The notes beneath the pieces are model-generated. The model was not told where the DNA came from and made no database searches. It saw only the letters and a list, made by a program, of their open reading frames with translations. From positions 1 through 29,707 of the forward strand of contig JBGAGP010000049.1 of the NCBI GenBank assembly GCA_044226685.1: a stretch of 29,707 bases of DNA, written 5' to 3'. Below, in pieces: positions 6,879-14,823 of the stretch. The number at the start of each line of letters is the position of its first letter. Within the stretch, counting starts at the first letter, position 1. The stretch comes from Dongia_A sp044226685 (GTDB lineage: Bacteria > Pseudomonadota > Alphaproteobacteria > Dongiales > Dongiaceae). The position numbers and the translations under genes are program-made.

Positions 6879-8494
6879 CCCTGCTTCGCCGGTCCGGCCG
6901 CAAGCTGGCCGGGCTCTGGTCCTGCGAGCGCGGCTCGGTCGCGCCCCTGGTCGGCGTCGCCATGATCACGCTGGTCGGCGCCGTCGGCGTCGCGGTCGAC
7001 GTCGGCCGCGGCCAGGTCGCCCAATCCAAGCTGCAGGCCTCGCTCGATTCCGCCGGTCTGGCGGCTGGCGCCATCGTCGGCCAGACCCTGGACTCCGACG
7101 ACCTGAAGCCGGAGGCGCAGAAATACCTCGACGCCAACTTCAACGGCGAGACCATCGAGGCAACGATCACCAATTTCGACCTGGAGCTGTCCGACGACAA
7201 CAGCCTGGTGACGCTGGAGGCGACGGCGACCCTGCCGACCACCTTCATGCGCATCTTCGGTGAGACCACCATGCAGGTCTCGGCGCGCTCGGAAATCACC
7301 CGCGAGACCAAGGGCCTCGAAGTGGCCCTGGTGCTCGACGTGACCGGCTCGATGACCCAGGCGGTGGGCGGATCGCCCTACGATTCCACCACCAAGATCT
7401 CGGCCCTCAAGACCTCGGCCACCGACCTGATCAACATCCTGTTCGGCAGCAATTCGACGGTGGACGACCTCTGGGTCGGCATCGTTCCGTTCTCGCAATC
7501 GGTGAACGTCGGCACCAGCCGCACCGGCTGGAGCTCGGACTACGCGACCCGCGCCGCGAAGGACAATTGCATCGGCACGACCAACACCTCGTCGACACCG
7601 CATTGTCCCACCACCGGCAATAACGGCCGCGCCACCATGTCGTCGAACGACACGCCGACGCGCCCCGCCATCAGCACGCGCACTGACCCGGTGACGCTGG
7701 TCGACGACTGGATGGTCGGCCCGTCGGGCAACTCGCTGCCCTCCACCCACAAGTATACCCACGCCTGGGGCGGCTGCTTCGAGGAGCGCTATTCGGACGG
7801 CAACGACGTCACCGACGAGACGCCGGCCAATTCGCCCTTCAAGGTCTATTTCTTTCCGGACATCTCCGGTACCAATGACTGGCTCAACAACTCCGACGGC
7901 AGCAAGAACGTCAGCAGCTCGAGCGATCGCTGGGCCAACAAGAGCTGTCCGAAGGCGCAGGTCACCACCATGACCAACGTCAAGTCGACCCTGACGACGG
8001 CCATCTCGAACTTGCAGGCGAATGGCAACACCATCCTGCCGACCGGCCTGGTCTGGGGCTGGCGCATGATCTCGCCCAAGTGGCGCGGCCTGTGGGGCGG
8101 CGCCATGGATGCCAACGAATTGCCCCTGGACTATCACGAGCAGCTGTCGCAGAAGGCCGTCATCTTCATGACCGACGGTTTCAATGACGTCGATCCGGCG
8201 TATGGACCTTACGGCCCCCTGTCCGCCGGCAACCTCGGCACGACCGACGAGGGGACGGCGGAGACCGTCAAGCTGCGGGACAAGACCCTGGCGGTCTGCT
8301 CCGGCCTCAAGAGCAACGGCGTGCTGATCTACACCATCGTCTTCGGGCACGGCTCCGACCAGCCGACCAAGGACATGCTGAAGAGCTGCGCCAGCGAAGA
8401 GGACTTCTTCTTCGACTCGCCGTCGAAGGAATCGCTGGCCGCCGCCTTCCGCGCCATCGGCGATTCGCTGTCCAAGCTGCGCGTCAGTAAGTAA
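6860..8494 (+). CDS. TadG-like pilus assembly protein with VWA domain
   Basis: The 544-residue envelope protein has an N-terminal Tad anchor (residues 23-50, CERGSVAPLVGVAM... with the VDVGRGQVAQSKLQASLDSAGLAAG segment characteristic of TadG). A von Willebrand factor A domain begins at LVLDVTGSM. Its metal site reads D160-x-T162-x-S164, with a later TDG in VIFMTDGFND near 434-443. The MIDAS middle residue is Thr rather than Ser, a common conservative change. The C-terminal part includes CASEEDFFFDSPS, typical of this family. The gene overlaps the second TadE by 19 bases. No tadA, B, C, Z, rcpA or pilA lies in the window, so the machinery must be encoded elsewhere. Confidence 0.87.
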   Translation: MFAQHLTLLRRSGRKLAGLWSCERGSVAPLVGVAMITLVGAVGVAVDVGRGQVAQSKLQASLDSAGLAAGAIVGQTLDSDDLKPEAQKYLDANFNGETIEATITNFDLELSDDNSLVTLEATATLPTTFMRIFGETTMQVSARSEITRETKGLEVALVLDVTGSMTQAVGGSPYDSTTKISALKTSATDLINILFGSNSTVDDLWVGIVPFSQSVNVGTSRTGWSSDYATRAAKDNCIGTTNTSSTPHCPTTGNNGRATMSSNDTPTRPAISTRTDPVTLVDDWMVGPSGNSLPSTHKYTHAWGGCFEERYSDGNDVTDETPANSPFKVYFFPDISGTNDWLNNSDGSKNVSSSSDRWANKSCPKAQVTTMTNVKSTLTTAISNLQANGNTILPTGLVWGWRMISPKWRGLWGGAMDANELPLDYHEQLSQKAVIFMTDGFNDVDPAYGPYGPLSAGNLGTTDEGTAETVKLRDKTLAVCSGLKSNGVLIYTIVFGHGSDQPTKDMLKSCASEEDFFFDSPSKESLAAAFRAIGDSLSKLRVSK

Positions 8495-8517
8495 GGCGCG
8501 GCGACATATCCGGATCG

Positions 8518-8541
8518 GGCGGCGGCCTGCGGGCCGCCGCC
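8518..8541. terminator. GC hairpin between convergent genes
   Basis: GGCGGCGGCC (8518-8527) pairs perfectly with GGCCGCCGCC (8532-8541), with loop TGCG, between the TadG stop and the stop of the minus-strand gene. There is no T tract on either side, so it may only stall polymerase or protect 3' ends. Confidence 0.4.
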
Positions 8542-9359
8542 TATTCCATTCCCCACACGCGCACGCGATAGCGCAATTCGTAGGGTTCGTCCGGCCCTGG
8601 TCTCGCCGTCTGTGCCTGGCCCGGCACGCCGATGAAATCGGGCTTGCGCCAATCGCTCCAGCCGTCTTCCGGGTCGGGCTTCGCCGCGAGGTGCGGATTG
8701 AAGATCAGATCGCGCCCATCCGGGAAGCGGATCACCAGCAGGCGCTGCGCCGTGCGGTAGTAGAGCTCGACCTCGCCGGACAAGATCGCCCAGTCTCCTT
8801 CGGTCCGCGTCGCGGGGTCGGCCCAGTCTCCCGGCATCTGGTTGAGGTCGGTGTCGAGCGAGATCTCGAGGGCTCCGGCGTCGAGCGCCGCGGCGACGGG
8901 GCTGGGCGCGCGCAGCTCGATCTCCAGGGTGGCGCCGCTGCCGTCGTATTCGAGCCGGTGCGGCACCGAATAGTACTGGATCGCCAGGATGCCGGCGGCC
9001 AGGGCGACGATGCCGCCGATGGCGATGACGACGTTACGCAGCGTGTGGCTCGAGGCCTGGCTGACGGCCTGAGGGGCGGCGCCTGTGGCGGTCTCGGCGC
9101 CTGCCTGGGCGGCTGCGGGTGTGATTGGTGCCGGCACCGGCGCTTGCCGACGGCCGACGCGCAGCCCCAGCCAGATGCCGAGGCCGAGGCCGACGATGCC
9201 GCCGATCGGCCCCCAGACGAAGACCGCCGCCATGCCGCGGCCGCCCTCGAAATCGGAGACCCCCATCCAGCCCATGATCTCGTTCGAGACGATGGCGGTG
9301 CCGATGGCGCCGGCGATCAGGCCGATGAGGCCGCCGAGGAACGCACGCAAAGCCGCCAT
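8541..9359 (-). CDS. Membrane-anchored protein of unknown function
   Basis: I do not recognise this 272-residue protein. It has glycine-rich membrane helices at about 5-25 and 43-66 (GPIGGIVGLGLGIWLGLRVG). An Ala/Pro-rich linker follows, then a third helix at about 108-128. The C-terminal domain of about 140 residues (LEYDGSGATLEIELRAPSP onward) has alternating hydrophobic strands and many Trp and Asp residues, suggesting a beta-sandwich in the periplasm. It is the last gene of the minus-strand run after the MotB-like gene, with a 35-base gap, so it may belong to that envelope operon. The ribosome site is weak (AGGATC). Confidence 0.7.
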   Translation of the reverse strand: MAALRAFLGGLIGLIAGAIGTAIVSNEIMGWMGVSDFEGGRGMAAVFVWGPIGGIVGLGLGIWLGLRVGRRQAPVPAPITPAAAQAGAETATGAAPQAVSQASSHTLRNVVIAIGGIVALAAGILAIQYYSVPHRLEYDGSGATLEIELRAPSPVAAALDAGALEISLDTDLNQMPGDWADPATRTEGDWAILSGEVELYYRTAQRLLVIRFPDGRDLIFNPHLAAKPDPEDGWSDWRKPDFIGVPGQAQTARPGPDEPYELRYRVRVWGME

Positions 9360-9394
9360 GACAAGGGATCCTGGGTGGAGGGGAGGGAGCGCCG

Positions 9395-10600
9395 CTAGCG
9401 CTGGTCGAACTTGATCTCGATGCGGCGGTTCTTGCGATACGCCTCTTCGCTGGTGCCGCTGTCGAGCGGGCGGAACTCGGCGAAGCCGGCGGCGGCCAGG
9501 CGCTCCGGCGGAATGCCCCGGCTTTCCAGGTATTTCAGCACCGCCACCGCGCGGGCGGTCGACAACTCCCAGTTCGACGGGAATTCGCGCGAGCTGATCG
9601 GCCTGGCGTCGGTATGGCCGTCGATGCGCAGCACCCAGTCGAGGTCGGCGGGAATCTCCGGGGTCAGCAGGATCAGCGTCGTCGCCAGCACGTCGAGCTG
9701 GTCCTTGCCGGCAGCGCCGATATCGGCCGAGCCGCTCTCGAACAGGACTTCCGACTGGAACACGAAGCGGTCGCCGACGATCTGGATGTCCTGGCGGTTG
9801 CCGAGAATCTCGCGCAGCCTCCCGAAGAACTCGGAGCGGTAGCGCGCCAGTTCCTGCACCTTGCTGGCGAGCGCGGTGTTGAGCCGCCGGCCCAGTTCGG
9901 CGATCTGCACCTCCTGGTCCTTCGACTTGGTCTCGGAGATCTCCAGCGCCTTGGCGATGTCGGAAAGCTGCTGGCGGAGCGCCAGGATCTGCTGGTTCAG
10001 GAGCTCGACGCGCTTCTGCGCCTCGCTGCTGATCTCCTCCTTCTCGACGTCCTTGTCGCCCAGCTTCTTCATCAGCTCGTCGCGCAGGCTCTGCAGCGCG
10101 GCGATGTCGGTCAGCAGGGCGTTGATCTTGCCCTGGTCGGCCTCGATCGACTTGTAGGCGTCCTCCAGCTTCTTCTTCGCCTCCTCGGTCAGCGCCGCCT
10201 GGGCGGCGAGCTGGGCGTCGAAGCTGCTCTGCTTCTGCTGCAAATCGCCGATCTGCGCCTGCAGCGCGTCGCGCTCGCCCATCACCACGACCAGCTGGTT
10301 CTTCAGGTCGTCGCGCTCGGCGGTGGACTTGGTGAGCGCGCCGGACAGCTGGTCGACCTGGCTCTGCAGCTCGGTGGCATTCTTCTGCGACAAAGCGAGG
10401 ATGTCCGCCAGCTCGGCGATCTGCCGGTTCAGCTTGGCCAGCGCCTCGTCACGGCCGCTCAGGGCCTGGCTCAGGAACAGCTGGCCGATGACGAAGATCA
10501 TCAGCACGAAGACGATGACCATCAGCAGCGTCGACAGCACGTCGACGTAGCCGGGCCAGGCTTCGATCTGTCGGGCGTGGCGGCGATTGCTGAGAGCCAT
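9395..10600 (-). CDS. MotB/OmpA-like protein with long coiled coil
   Basis: The 401-residue inner-membrane protein appears to reach the cell wall. The N-terminus has one membrane helix (about 18-46) starting WPGYVDVLSTLLMVIVFVL; Asp20 is placed like the proton-carrying Asp of MotB, TolR and ExbD. A charged coiled coil fills about 50-230. The C-terminal OmpA-like domain (about 260-401) carries LFESGSADI, RIDGHTDARPI, NWELSTARA and NRRIEIKF, the peptidoglycan-binding signatures. GGGAG precedes the ATG. It follows the MotA/ExbB-like gene by 24 bases. It is much longer in the coiled coil than flagellar MotB, and no flagellar genes are nearby, so a role in swimming is doubtful. Confidence 0.85.
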   Translation of the reverse strand: MALSNRRHARQIEAWPGYVDVLSTLLMVIVFVLMIFVIGQLFLSQALSGRDEALAKLNRQIAELADILALSQKNATELQSQVDQLSGALTKSTAERDDLKNQLVVVMGERDALQAQIGDLQQKQSSFDAQLAAQAALTEEAKKKLEDAYKSIEADQGKINALLTDIAALQSLRDELMKKLGDKDVEKEEISSEAQKRVELLNQQILALRQQLSDIAKALEISETKSKDQEVQIAELGRRLNTALASKVQELARYRSEFFGRLREILGNRQDIQIVGDRFVFQSEVLFESGSADIGAAGKDQLDVLATTLILLTPEIPADLDWVLRIDGHTDARPISSREFPSNWELSTARAVAVLKYLESRGIPPERLAAAGFAEFRPLDSGTSEEAYRKNRRIEIKFDQR

Positions 10601-10624
10601 GCTGTCTCCCGGGCTCCCGCGCCG

Positions 10625-11776
10625 CTAGCTGCGCTGCTGCTGTTCCATGCCGGCGGCGACGGCGATGGTGCGGGTCAGCAGCTTGATCTCGCTGCGCAGT
10701 TCCTGCACCGCGTTGTTGCGGCCGGAGCTGATGTCGTCGGCCATGCGGGCCAGCAGCGCGTCGATGTTGCGCAGATGCGTGCGGCTGTTGGGATCGAGGC
10801 CGAAGCCGCCATGCTGGGCCACGTCGGCCAGCTTGGCGATGACGCCGCGCATGTCGGTCTGCGTCTCCATCAGGCGCTGCACCACCTGCTGCTGCTGGCG
10901 CAGCTGGTCGGTGAGGCCGATCATGTGGTCGGCGAGCACCTTGAAGTTGTTGCTGGCCTGCAGCCGGTCGGCCTCGGTGCGCGAGATGGTGCGCTGCAGG
11001 TTGTCGAGGCTCTCCGCGGTCTGTTCCAGCAGCGCCTGGATATAGGCCGGCACCGGCTGGTCGCCCTCGATCATGCCGCCGCCACTGGTCAGCTTGGTCT
11101 GGCCGGAGAGCCAGTCCTCGAGCTCGCCGAAGAAGCGGTTGTTGGCCTGGCCCGCCTGCAGGTCGAAATAGCCCAGCAGCAGCGAACCGGAGAGGCCGAA
11201 CAGCGAGGCGGAGAAGGCGGTGCCCATGCCGTCCAGCGGCCCTTCCAGGCTGCGCTTCAGATCGTCGAACAGGGCGGCCGGATCGCTGCTGGTGAGGTCG
11301 AGGCCGTGGATCGCCGCGGCCACCGCGTTGATGGTGCCGAGCAGGCCCCAGAAGGTGCCGAGCAGGCCGAGCAGGATCAGCAGCGTGATCAGGTAGCGGG
11401 AAATCTCGCGATGCTCATCGAGGCGCGCCTGGATGCCGTCCAGCACCGAGCGCAGCGCGGTCGCCGACATGGTGAGGCGGTTGTGCTGCTTGTCCTTCAC
11501 CATCGCCGCCAGCGGGGCGAGCAGCCGCGGCTGGTCGAAGGAGCCGGGCGAGCCGCCGCGCTGGAAGTTCTCGATCCAGTTGATGTCGGTGTTGAGGCGG
11601 AACACCTGGTAGAAGGCGAAAATGGTGCCGACCAGCAGCACCACCAGGATGCCGCTGTTCAGCGCCGGATTGTGCAGGAAGGCGACGTTGATCCGCGCCC
11701 AGAGCAGGAACACGACCGCGCCGGCGGCGACCAGGCCGACAACCATCCACAGCAGCTGGGGGAGTGGACGGCTCAT
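10625..11776 (-). CDS. MotA/TolQ/ExbB-like channel protein
   Basis: The 383-residue membrane protein has helices at about 8-27, 42-58, 127-155 and 184-205. The third and fourth carry the family motif LGLLGTFWGLLGTI and the GMGTAFSASLFGL turn seen in MotA, TolQ and ExbB stator proteins. A cytoplasmic loop lies between helices 2 and 3. A long C-terminal helical tail (about 240-383, with repeated Gln/Leu heptads) is not present in ExbB or TolQ. With the MotB-like partner directly downstream it probably forms a proton or sodium channel that drives a movement in the envelope. The product is often called flagellar motor protein or biopolymer transporter in related genomes, without experimental support that I know of. 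Confidence 0.82.
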   Translation of the reverse strand: MSRPLPQLLWMVVGLVAAGAVVFLLWARINVAFLHNPALNSGILVVLLVGTIFAFYQVFRLNTDINWIENFQRGGSPGSFDQPRLLAPLAAMVKDKQHNRLTMSATALRSVLDGIQARLDEHREISRYLITLLILLGLLGTFWGLLGTINAVAAAIHGLDLTSSDPAALFDDLKRSLEGPLDGMGTAFSASLFGLSGSLLLGYFDLQAGQANNRFFGELEDWLSGQTKLTSGGGMIEGDQPVPAYIQALLEQTAESLDNLQRTISRTEADRLQASNNFKVLADHMIGLTDQLRQQQQVVQRLMETQTDMRGVIAKLADVAQHGGFGLDPNSRTHLRNIDALLARMADDISSGRNNAVQELRSEIKLLTRTIAVAAGMEQQQRS

Positions 11777-11846
11777 CGGATTGCGAACTTTCTCCCGCCC
11801 TTGGTCGCGCCGTTCGTGCCGCCCGCGATGCTCACGAAGCAGCCGC

Positions 11847-13085
11847 TCACGAACCGGCCGGCACGATGTCGACGCGGTCGGCCGGCTGGCCCTCGGATTT
11901 CAGGCCGAGCGCCCGCACGTCCATGCGCGTGGTGCGCACGTCCTTCTTGAACAGGTATTGCCGGATGTTGATGCAGCGGGCGAGCGACTTGCGCCGCGCC
12001 TTGCTCTCGGTGTCGGTGGTGCCGCCGGCATAGCACAGGATCTGGATGCGCATGCTCTCGTCGGCCAGCATCTGCCCGGCGAGGTCGTCCAGCGCGGCAT
12101 TGGCTTCGGTCGGGACCTCGTTCACGTCGCTCGGGAAGACGATGCGGATGCCGCCTTGCGGGATCGGCGCCGCCGGGCCGCTGTTGTCCGGCTCGGCCGG
12201 GGCTTCGGCGGTCGCGGTCTCTTCCGTGGCGCCTTCGGCCGGGGCCTCAGCCGGAGCCTCGGCGGGTGCCTCAGGCGTGGCCGCGGCCTCGGCCGGCTGC
12301 TCGGCGGCCGGTTGCTCTTCGGCGGGGGCTTCCGGCGCGGTGGCTTCCTCGGCCGGCGGTTCCGGCGCCGGCGGGGCGGTGACCACCGAAGCCGTCGAAT
12401 CCGGGGCCGTGGCTTCGGGGACCGGAGTCGCTTCCGGCATCGGCACCTGGTCCGGCATCTCGGCCGGCTCGGCCGGCGGGGTGGGCGGCGTCACCGCCGC
12501 GACCTGGTCGTCGGAGGTGTCGGGCAACGGCGCGGGCTCGACCGGCTCCGGCGCCGGCGCCGCGGCGGTCTCGGCCGGCGGCGCGTAGGTCTGCTTCTTC
12601 TTCGGCTTCTTGGTGGTGGAGCCGGGCTTCTTCAGCTTGATGGGCTGGATCGGCCGCCCGTCGGGGCCAAGCGTGGTCAGCACGCTGGACGGGGTGGTCG
12701 ACGGCGGCACGGCGAGTCCGGCCAGGCCCGGGGCCAGCGGCAGCGCCGCGGCCGGCGCCGTGCCATAGGGCGTATAGGGCGGCAGATAACGCGGCGCACC
12801 CAGCGGGGCGGCATAGCCCTGCGGCGCGCCGCCGGGCAGGAACTGCGCTTGCGGCGCCGTGGCGTAGCCCGGCTGGCCGTAGGGCTGGAATCCCTGCGCG
12901 CCATAGGCACCGGGCAGGGTGTTCAGCACGTCCATGTTGACGATGACCTGGTTGGGTGCGGCCTGGGCCGCGGCGGGGGTCTGTGCCCCGTCCCAGATGA
13001 GCGCACCCGATAGCAGGGCTGCCGAGAGAATCAGCCAGCGCTTGTTGCGGCGACCCAGGGTCATGCTGGGGCAGGTTCGAGACAT
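11847..13085 (-). CDS. Exported OmpA-family protein with Pro/Ala/Glu-rich spacer
   Basis: The 412-residue protein has a signal peptide (basic start, hydrophobic run LILSAALLSGALI, cleavage after AAAQA near residue 42). A Pro/Gly/Tyr/Gln-rich segment follows, then a lysine-rich patch (KKPGSTTKKPKKKQ), a low-complexity Ala/Pro/Glu spacer of over 100 residues, and a C-terminal OmpA-like domain (about 310-412: GGIRIVFPSDVNEVP, MRIQILCYAGGT, SLARCINIRQYLF). The start at 13085 has AGGGG 8 bases upstream; ATG 13103 in the same frame lacks a ribosome site. It precedes the MotA-like gene by 70 bases. The spacer could let it span the periplasm between the motor and the wall or outer membrane (inference). 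Confidence 0.82.
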   Translation of the reverse strand: MSRTCPSMTLGRRNKRWLILSAALLSGALIWDGAQTPAAAQAAPNQVIVNMDVLNTLPGAYGAQGFQPYGQPGYATAPQAQFLPGGAPQGYAAPLGAPRYLPPYTPYGTAPAAALPLAPGLAGLAVPPSTTPSSVLTTLGPDGRPIQPIKLKKPGSTTKKPKKKQTYAPPAETAAAPAPEPVEPAPLPDTSDDQVAAVTPPTPPAEPAEMPDQVPMPEATPVPEATAPDSTASVVTAPPAPEPPAEEATAPEAPAEEQPAAEQPAEAAATPEAPAEAPAEAPAEGATEETATAEAPAEPDNSGPAAPIPQGGIRIVFPSDVNEVPTEANAALDDLAGQMLADESMRIQILCYAGGTTDTESKARRKSLARCINIRQYLFKKDVRTTRMDVRALGLKSEGQPADRVDIVPAGS

Positions 13086-13282
13086 GGTGTAACCCCTGGA
13101 CATTTCTTCGGAAATTCAGCCTCACCAGACCCGCCATTCGGCGTTGGGGGACTATAACCGATCCGAAAACGCTCCCACAACGCGATTTCACGCCCCGGTT
13201 CGGTGGTCTTTCCGGGCCGCCGGTCCCATCGCGGCACTGACCGACGCCTCCGGGCGCGGCCGCCGGGCCGGCCGGCGCGGCG

Positions 13283-14074
13283 TCAGTGCGGCTTCAGGGC
13301 CGCCTGGAGCGGCGCGTGCAGCAGGCCGTTGCTGGCCAGGATGGTGCCGCCATGCAGCATGGTCTGGCCGCCCTTGAGGTCGGACACGTAGCCGCCGGCC
13401 TCGCGCACCAGCAGGATTCCCGCCGCCACGTCCCAGGGCGACAGGCCTTCCTCCCAGAATCCCTCGTAGCGGCCGGCCGCGACATAGGCGAGGTCGAGCG
13501 CCGCGGCGCCGAGCCGGCGCACCCCGGCCGTCTCGTTCATGGCGAAGTCGAGCTGGCGCTTGAAGTCGCTGGTGTCGCCATGGCCGCGGAACGGAATGCC
13601 GGTCGCCAGCAGCGATTCGCCCAGGTTCTTGCGCGCCGAGACCCGCAGGCGGCGGTCATTCAGGAAGGCGCCGCCGCCCTTCTCGGCCACGAACATCTCG
13701 TCCTTGATCGGGTCGTAGACCACGCCGGCGATGAGCTCGCCCGACCGCTCCAGCCCGACGGAAATGGCGAAATGCGGCAGGCCGTGCAGGAAATTGGTGG
13801 TGCCGTCGAGCGGGTCGATGATCCAGCGATGCTCGGCGTCGCTGCCGTCGGTGACGCCGCTCTCCTCGGCGAGGAAGCTGAAGCCCGGCCGCGCCTTGGC
13901 GAGCTCCTCGCGCAGGATGCGCTCGGACTTGAGGTCGGCGTTGGAGACGAAATCCGACGGCCCCTTGGTCGAGACCTGCAATTGCTCGACCTCGCCGAAA
14001 TCGCGCTTCAAGGCGCGCGCCGCCTTGTCGACGGCGCGAGTCATCACGTTGAGCAGGGCCGAGCGCGGCGTCAT
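13283..14074 (-). CDS. suhB: Inositol monophosphatase family protein
   Basis: The 263-residue Mg-dependent phosphatase of the IMPase fold has all catalytic motifs: GPSDFVSNAD, the metal-binding EES near 70-72, WIIDPLDGTTNFLHG (residues 84-98), and the late WDVAAGILLVREAGG. SuhB-type enzymes hydrolyse inositol-1-phosphate; E. coli SuhB also takes part in rRNA antitermination, so the physiological role here is open. The start at 14074 matches family N-termini (MTPRSALLNVM). An upstream ATG at 14137 lies inside the hairpin after efp. It is downstream of efp on the same strand, a common alphaproteobacterial arrangement. Confidence 0.92.
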   Translation of the reverse strand: MTPRSALLNVMTRAVDKAARALKRDFGEVEQLQVSTKGPSDFVSNADLKSERILREELAKARPGFSFLAEESGVTDGSDAEHRWIIDPLDGTTNFLHGLPHFAISVGLERSGELIAGVVYDPIKDEMFVAEKGGGAFLNDRRLRVSARKNLGESLLATGIPFRGHGDTSDFKRQLDFAMNETAGVRRLGAAALDLAYVAAGRYEGFWEEGLSPWDVAAGILLVREAGGYVSDLKGGQTMLHGGTILASNGLLHAPLQAALKPH

Positions 14075-14113
14075 GCGGATTCCAATCGACGGTTCAAAAA
14101 GCAGGATGGCGGA

Positions 14114-14137
14114 ATGCCGCGGCGCAGGCCGCGGCAT
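14114..14137 (-). terminator. Hairpin between efp and suhB
   Basis: ATGCCGCGGC (14114-14123) pairs perfectly with GCCGCGGCAT (14128-14137) around a 4-base loop. On the minus strand a TTTTT run follows only about 13 bases later, so termination may be weak or the hairpin may be an mRNA processing or stability element. Confidence 0.45.
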
Positions 14138-14147
14138 CGTTACTCAG

Positions 14148-14568
14148 TCAGTCTTTCGCGCGCTCGACATAGGTGGCGTCGGCGGTGTTCACCACGATGC
14201 GCGTGCCGGTGCCGATATGCGGCGGCACCATGACGCGCACGCCGTTCTCCAGCTTGGCCGGCTTGTAGGACGAAGACGCGGTCTGGCCCTTGACCACCGC
14301 ATCGGCCTCGACGATCTCCATGATCACCGTCTCCGGCAGCTCGACCGAGATCGGCGAGCCTTCGTAGCTCTCCAGGGTCACCACCATGCCTTCCTGCAGG
14401 AACACCGCCGGATCGCCGATCAGGTCGGCGTTCAGGGTGATCTGTTCGAAAGTCACCTGGTCCATGAAGGTGTATTCGTCGCCGCTCGAGAATCTTGGTC
14501 GCGCGCCACAGCCGGCCCTGGTGCTCGATGATGTTGCCGGGACGAATGGAATTGCCGTTGATTTTCAT
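14148..14568 (-). pseudogene. efp: Elongation factor P, disrupted by an internal deletion
   Basis: EF-P relieves ribosomes stalled at polyproline. The first 25 residues (MKINGNSIRPGNIIEHQG, then RLWRATK) are intact from ATG 14568. The frame then jumps, and the rest continues in another frame as SSGDEYTFMDQ through domains II and III (VTFEQITLNADLIGDPAVF to ATYVERAKD, stop 14148). Against the usual 185-190 residue protein about 48-50 residues are missing, roughly 146 nt and not a multiple of three. The missing part holds most of domain I, including the PGKGG-type loop with the residue that is modified and contacts the P-site tRNA. Neither fragment alone could work. It is either a true pseudogene or a sequencing/assembly collapse near 14485-14495. 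Confidence 0.88.
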
Positions 14569-14823
14569 GGGATCAACCCGTTGGCCCTTGATCTGTCGGG
14601 GATTTCGGCGCGGAAGCTACCAAAGTGGCCGGGCGGAGTAAAGCCGCGCCACGGGCGCCGCTCATCATAAAATCTACATGACAAATCAATATGTTGAATG
14701 AGGTGGGCGTCGGCTGGGCTTGCGGCCCGAGCCGCCGGCCCGCGGCGTCGCGGATGATTGCGGCGGGCGAGGTTTGGGCGCTTAATGAATTTATCCGAAC
14801 TGTACGGCTTCATGGAGGCGACG

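Noticed and set aside
9395..11776. Zorya-type anti-phage system (ZorA/ZorB are MotA/MotB-like)
   Set aside because: No ZorC, ZorD or ZorE gene is near, and the neighbours are suhB, efp and an OmpA protein, not defence genes.
9614..11950. 778-residue plus-strand ORF opposite the MotA/MotB-like genes
   Set aside because: Low-complexity Leu/Gly/Gln/Arg product, no ribosome site, fully opposite two genes with strong family motifs.
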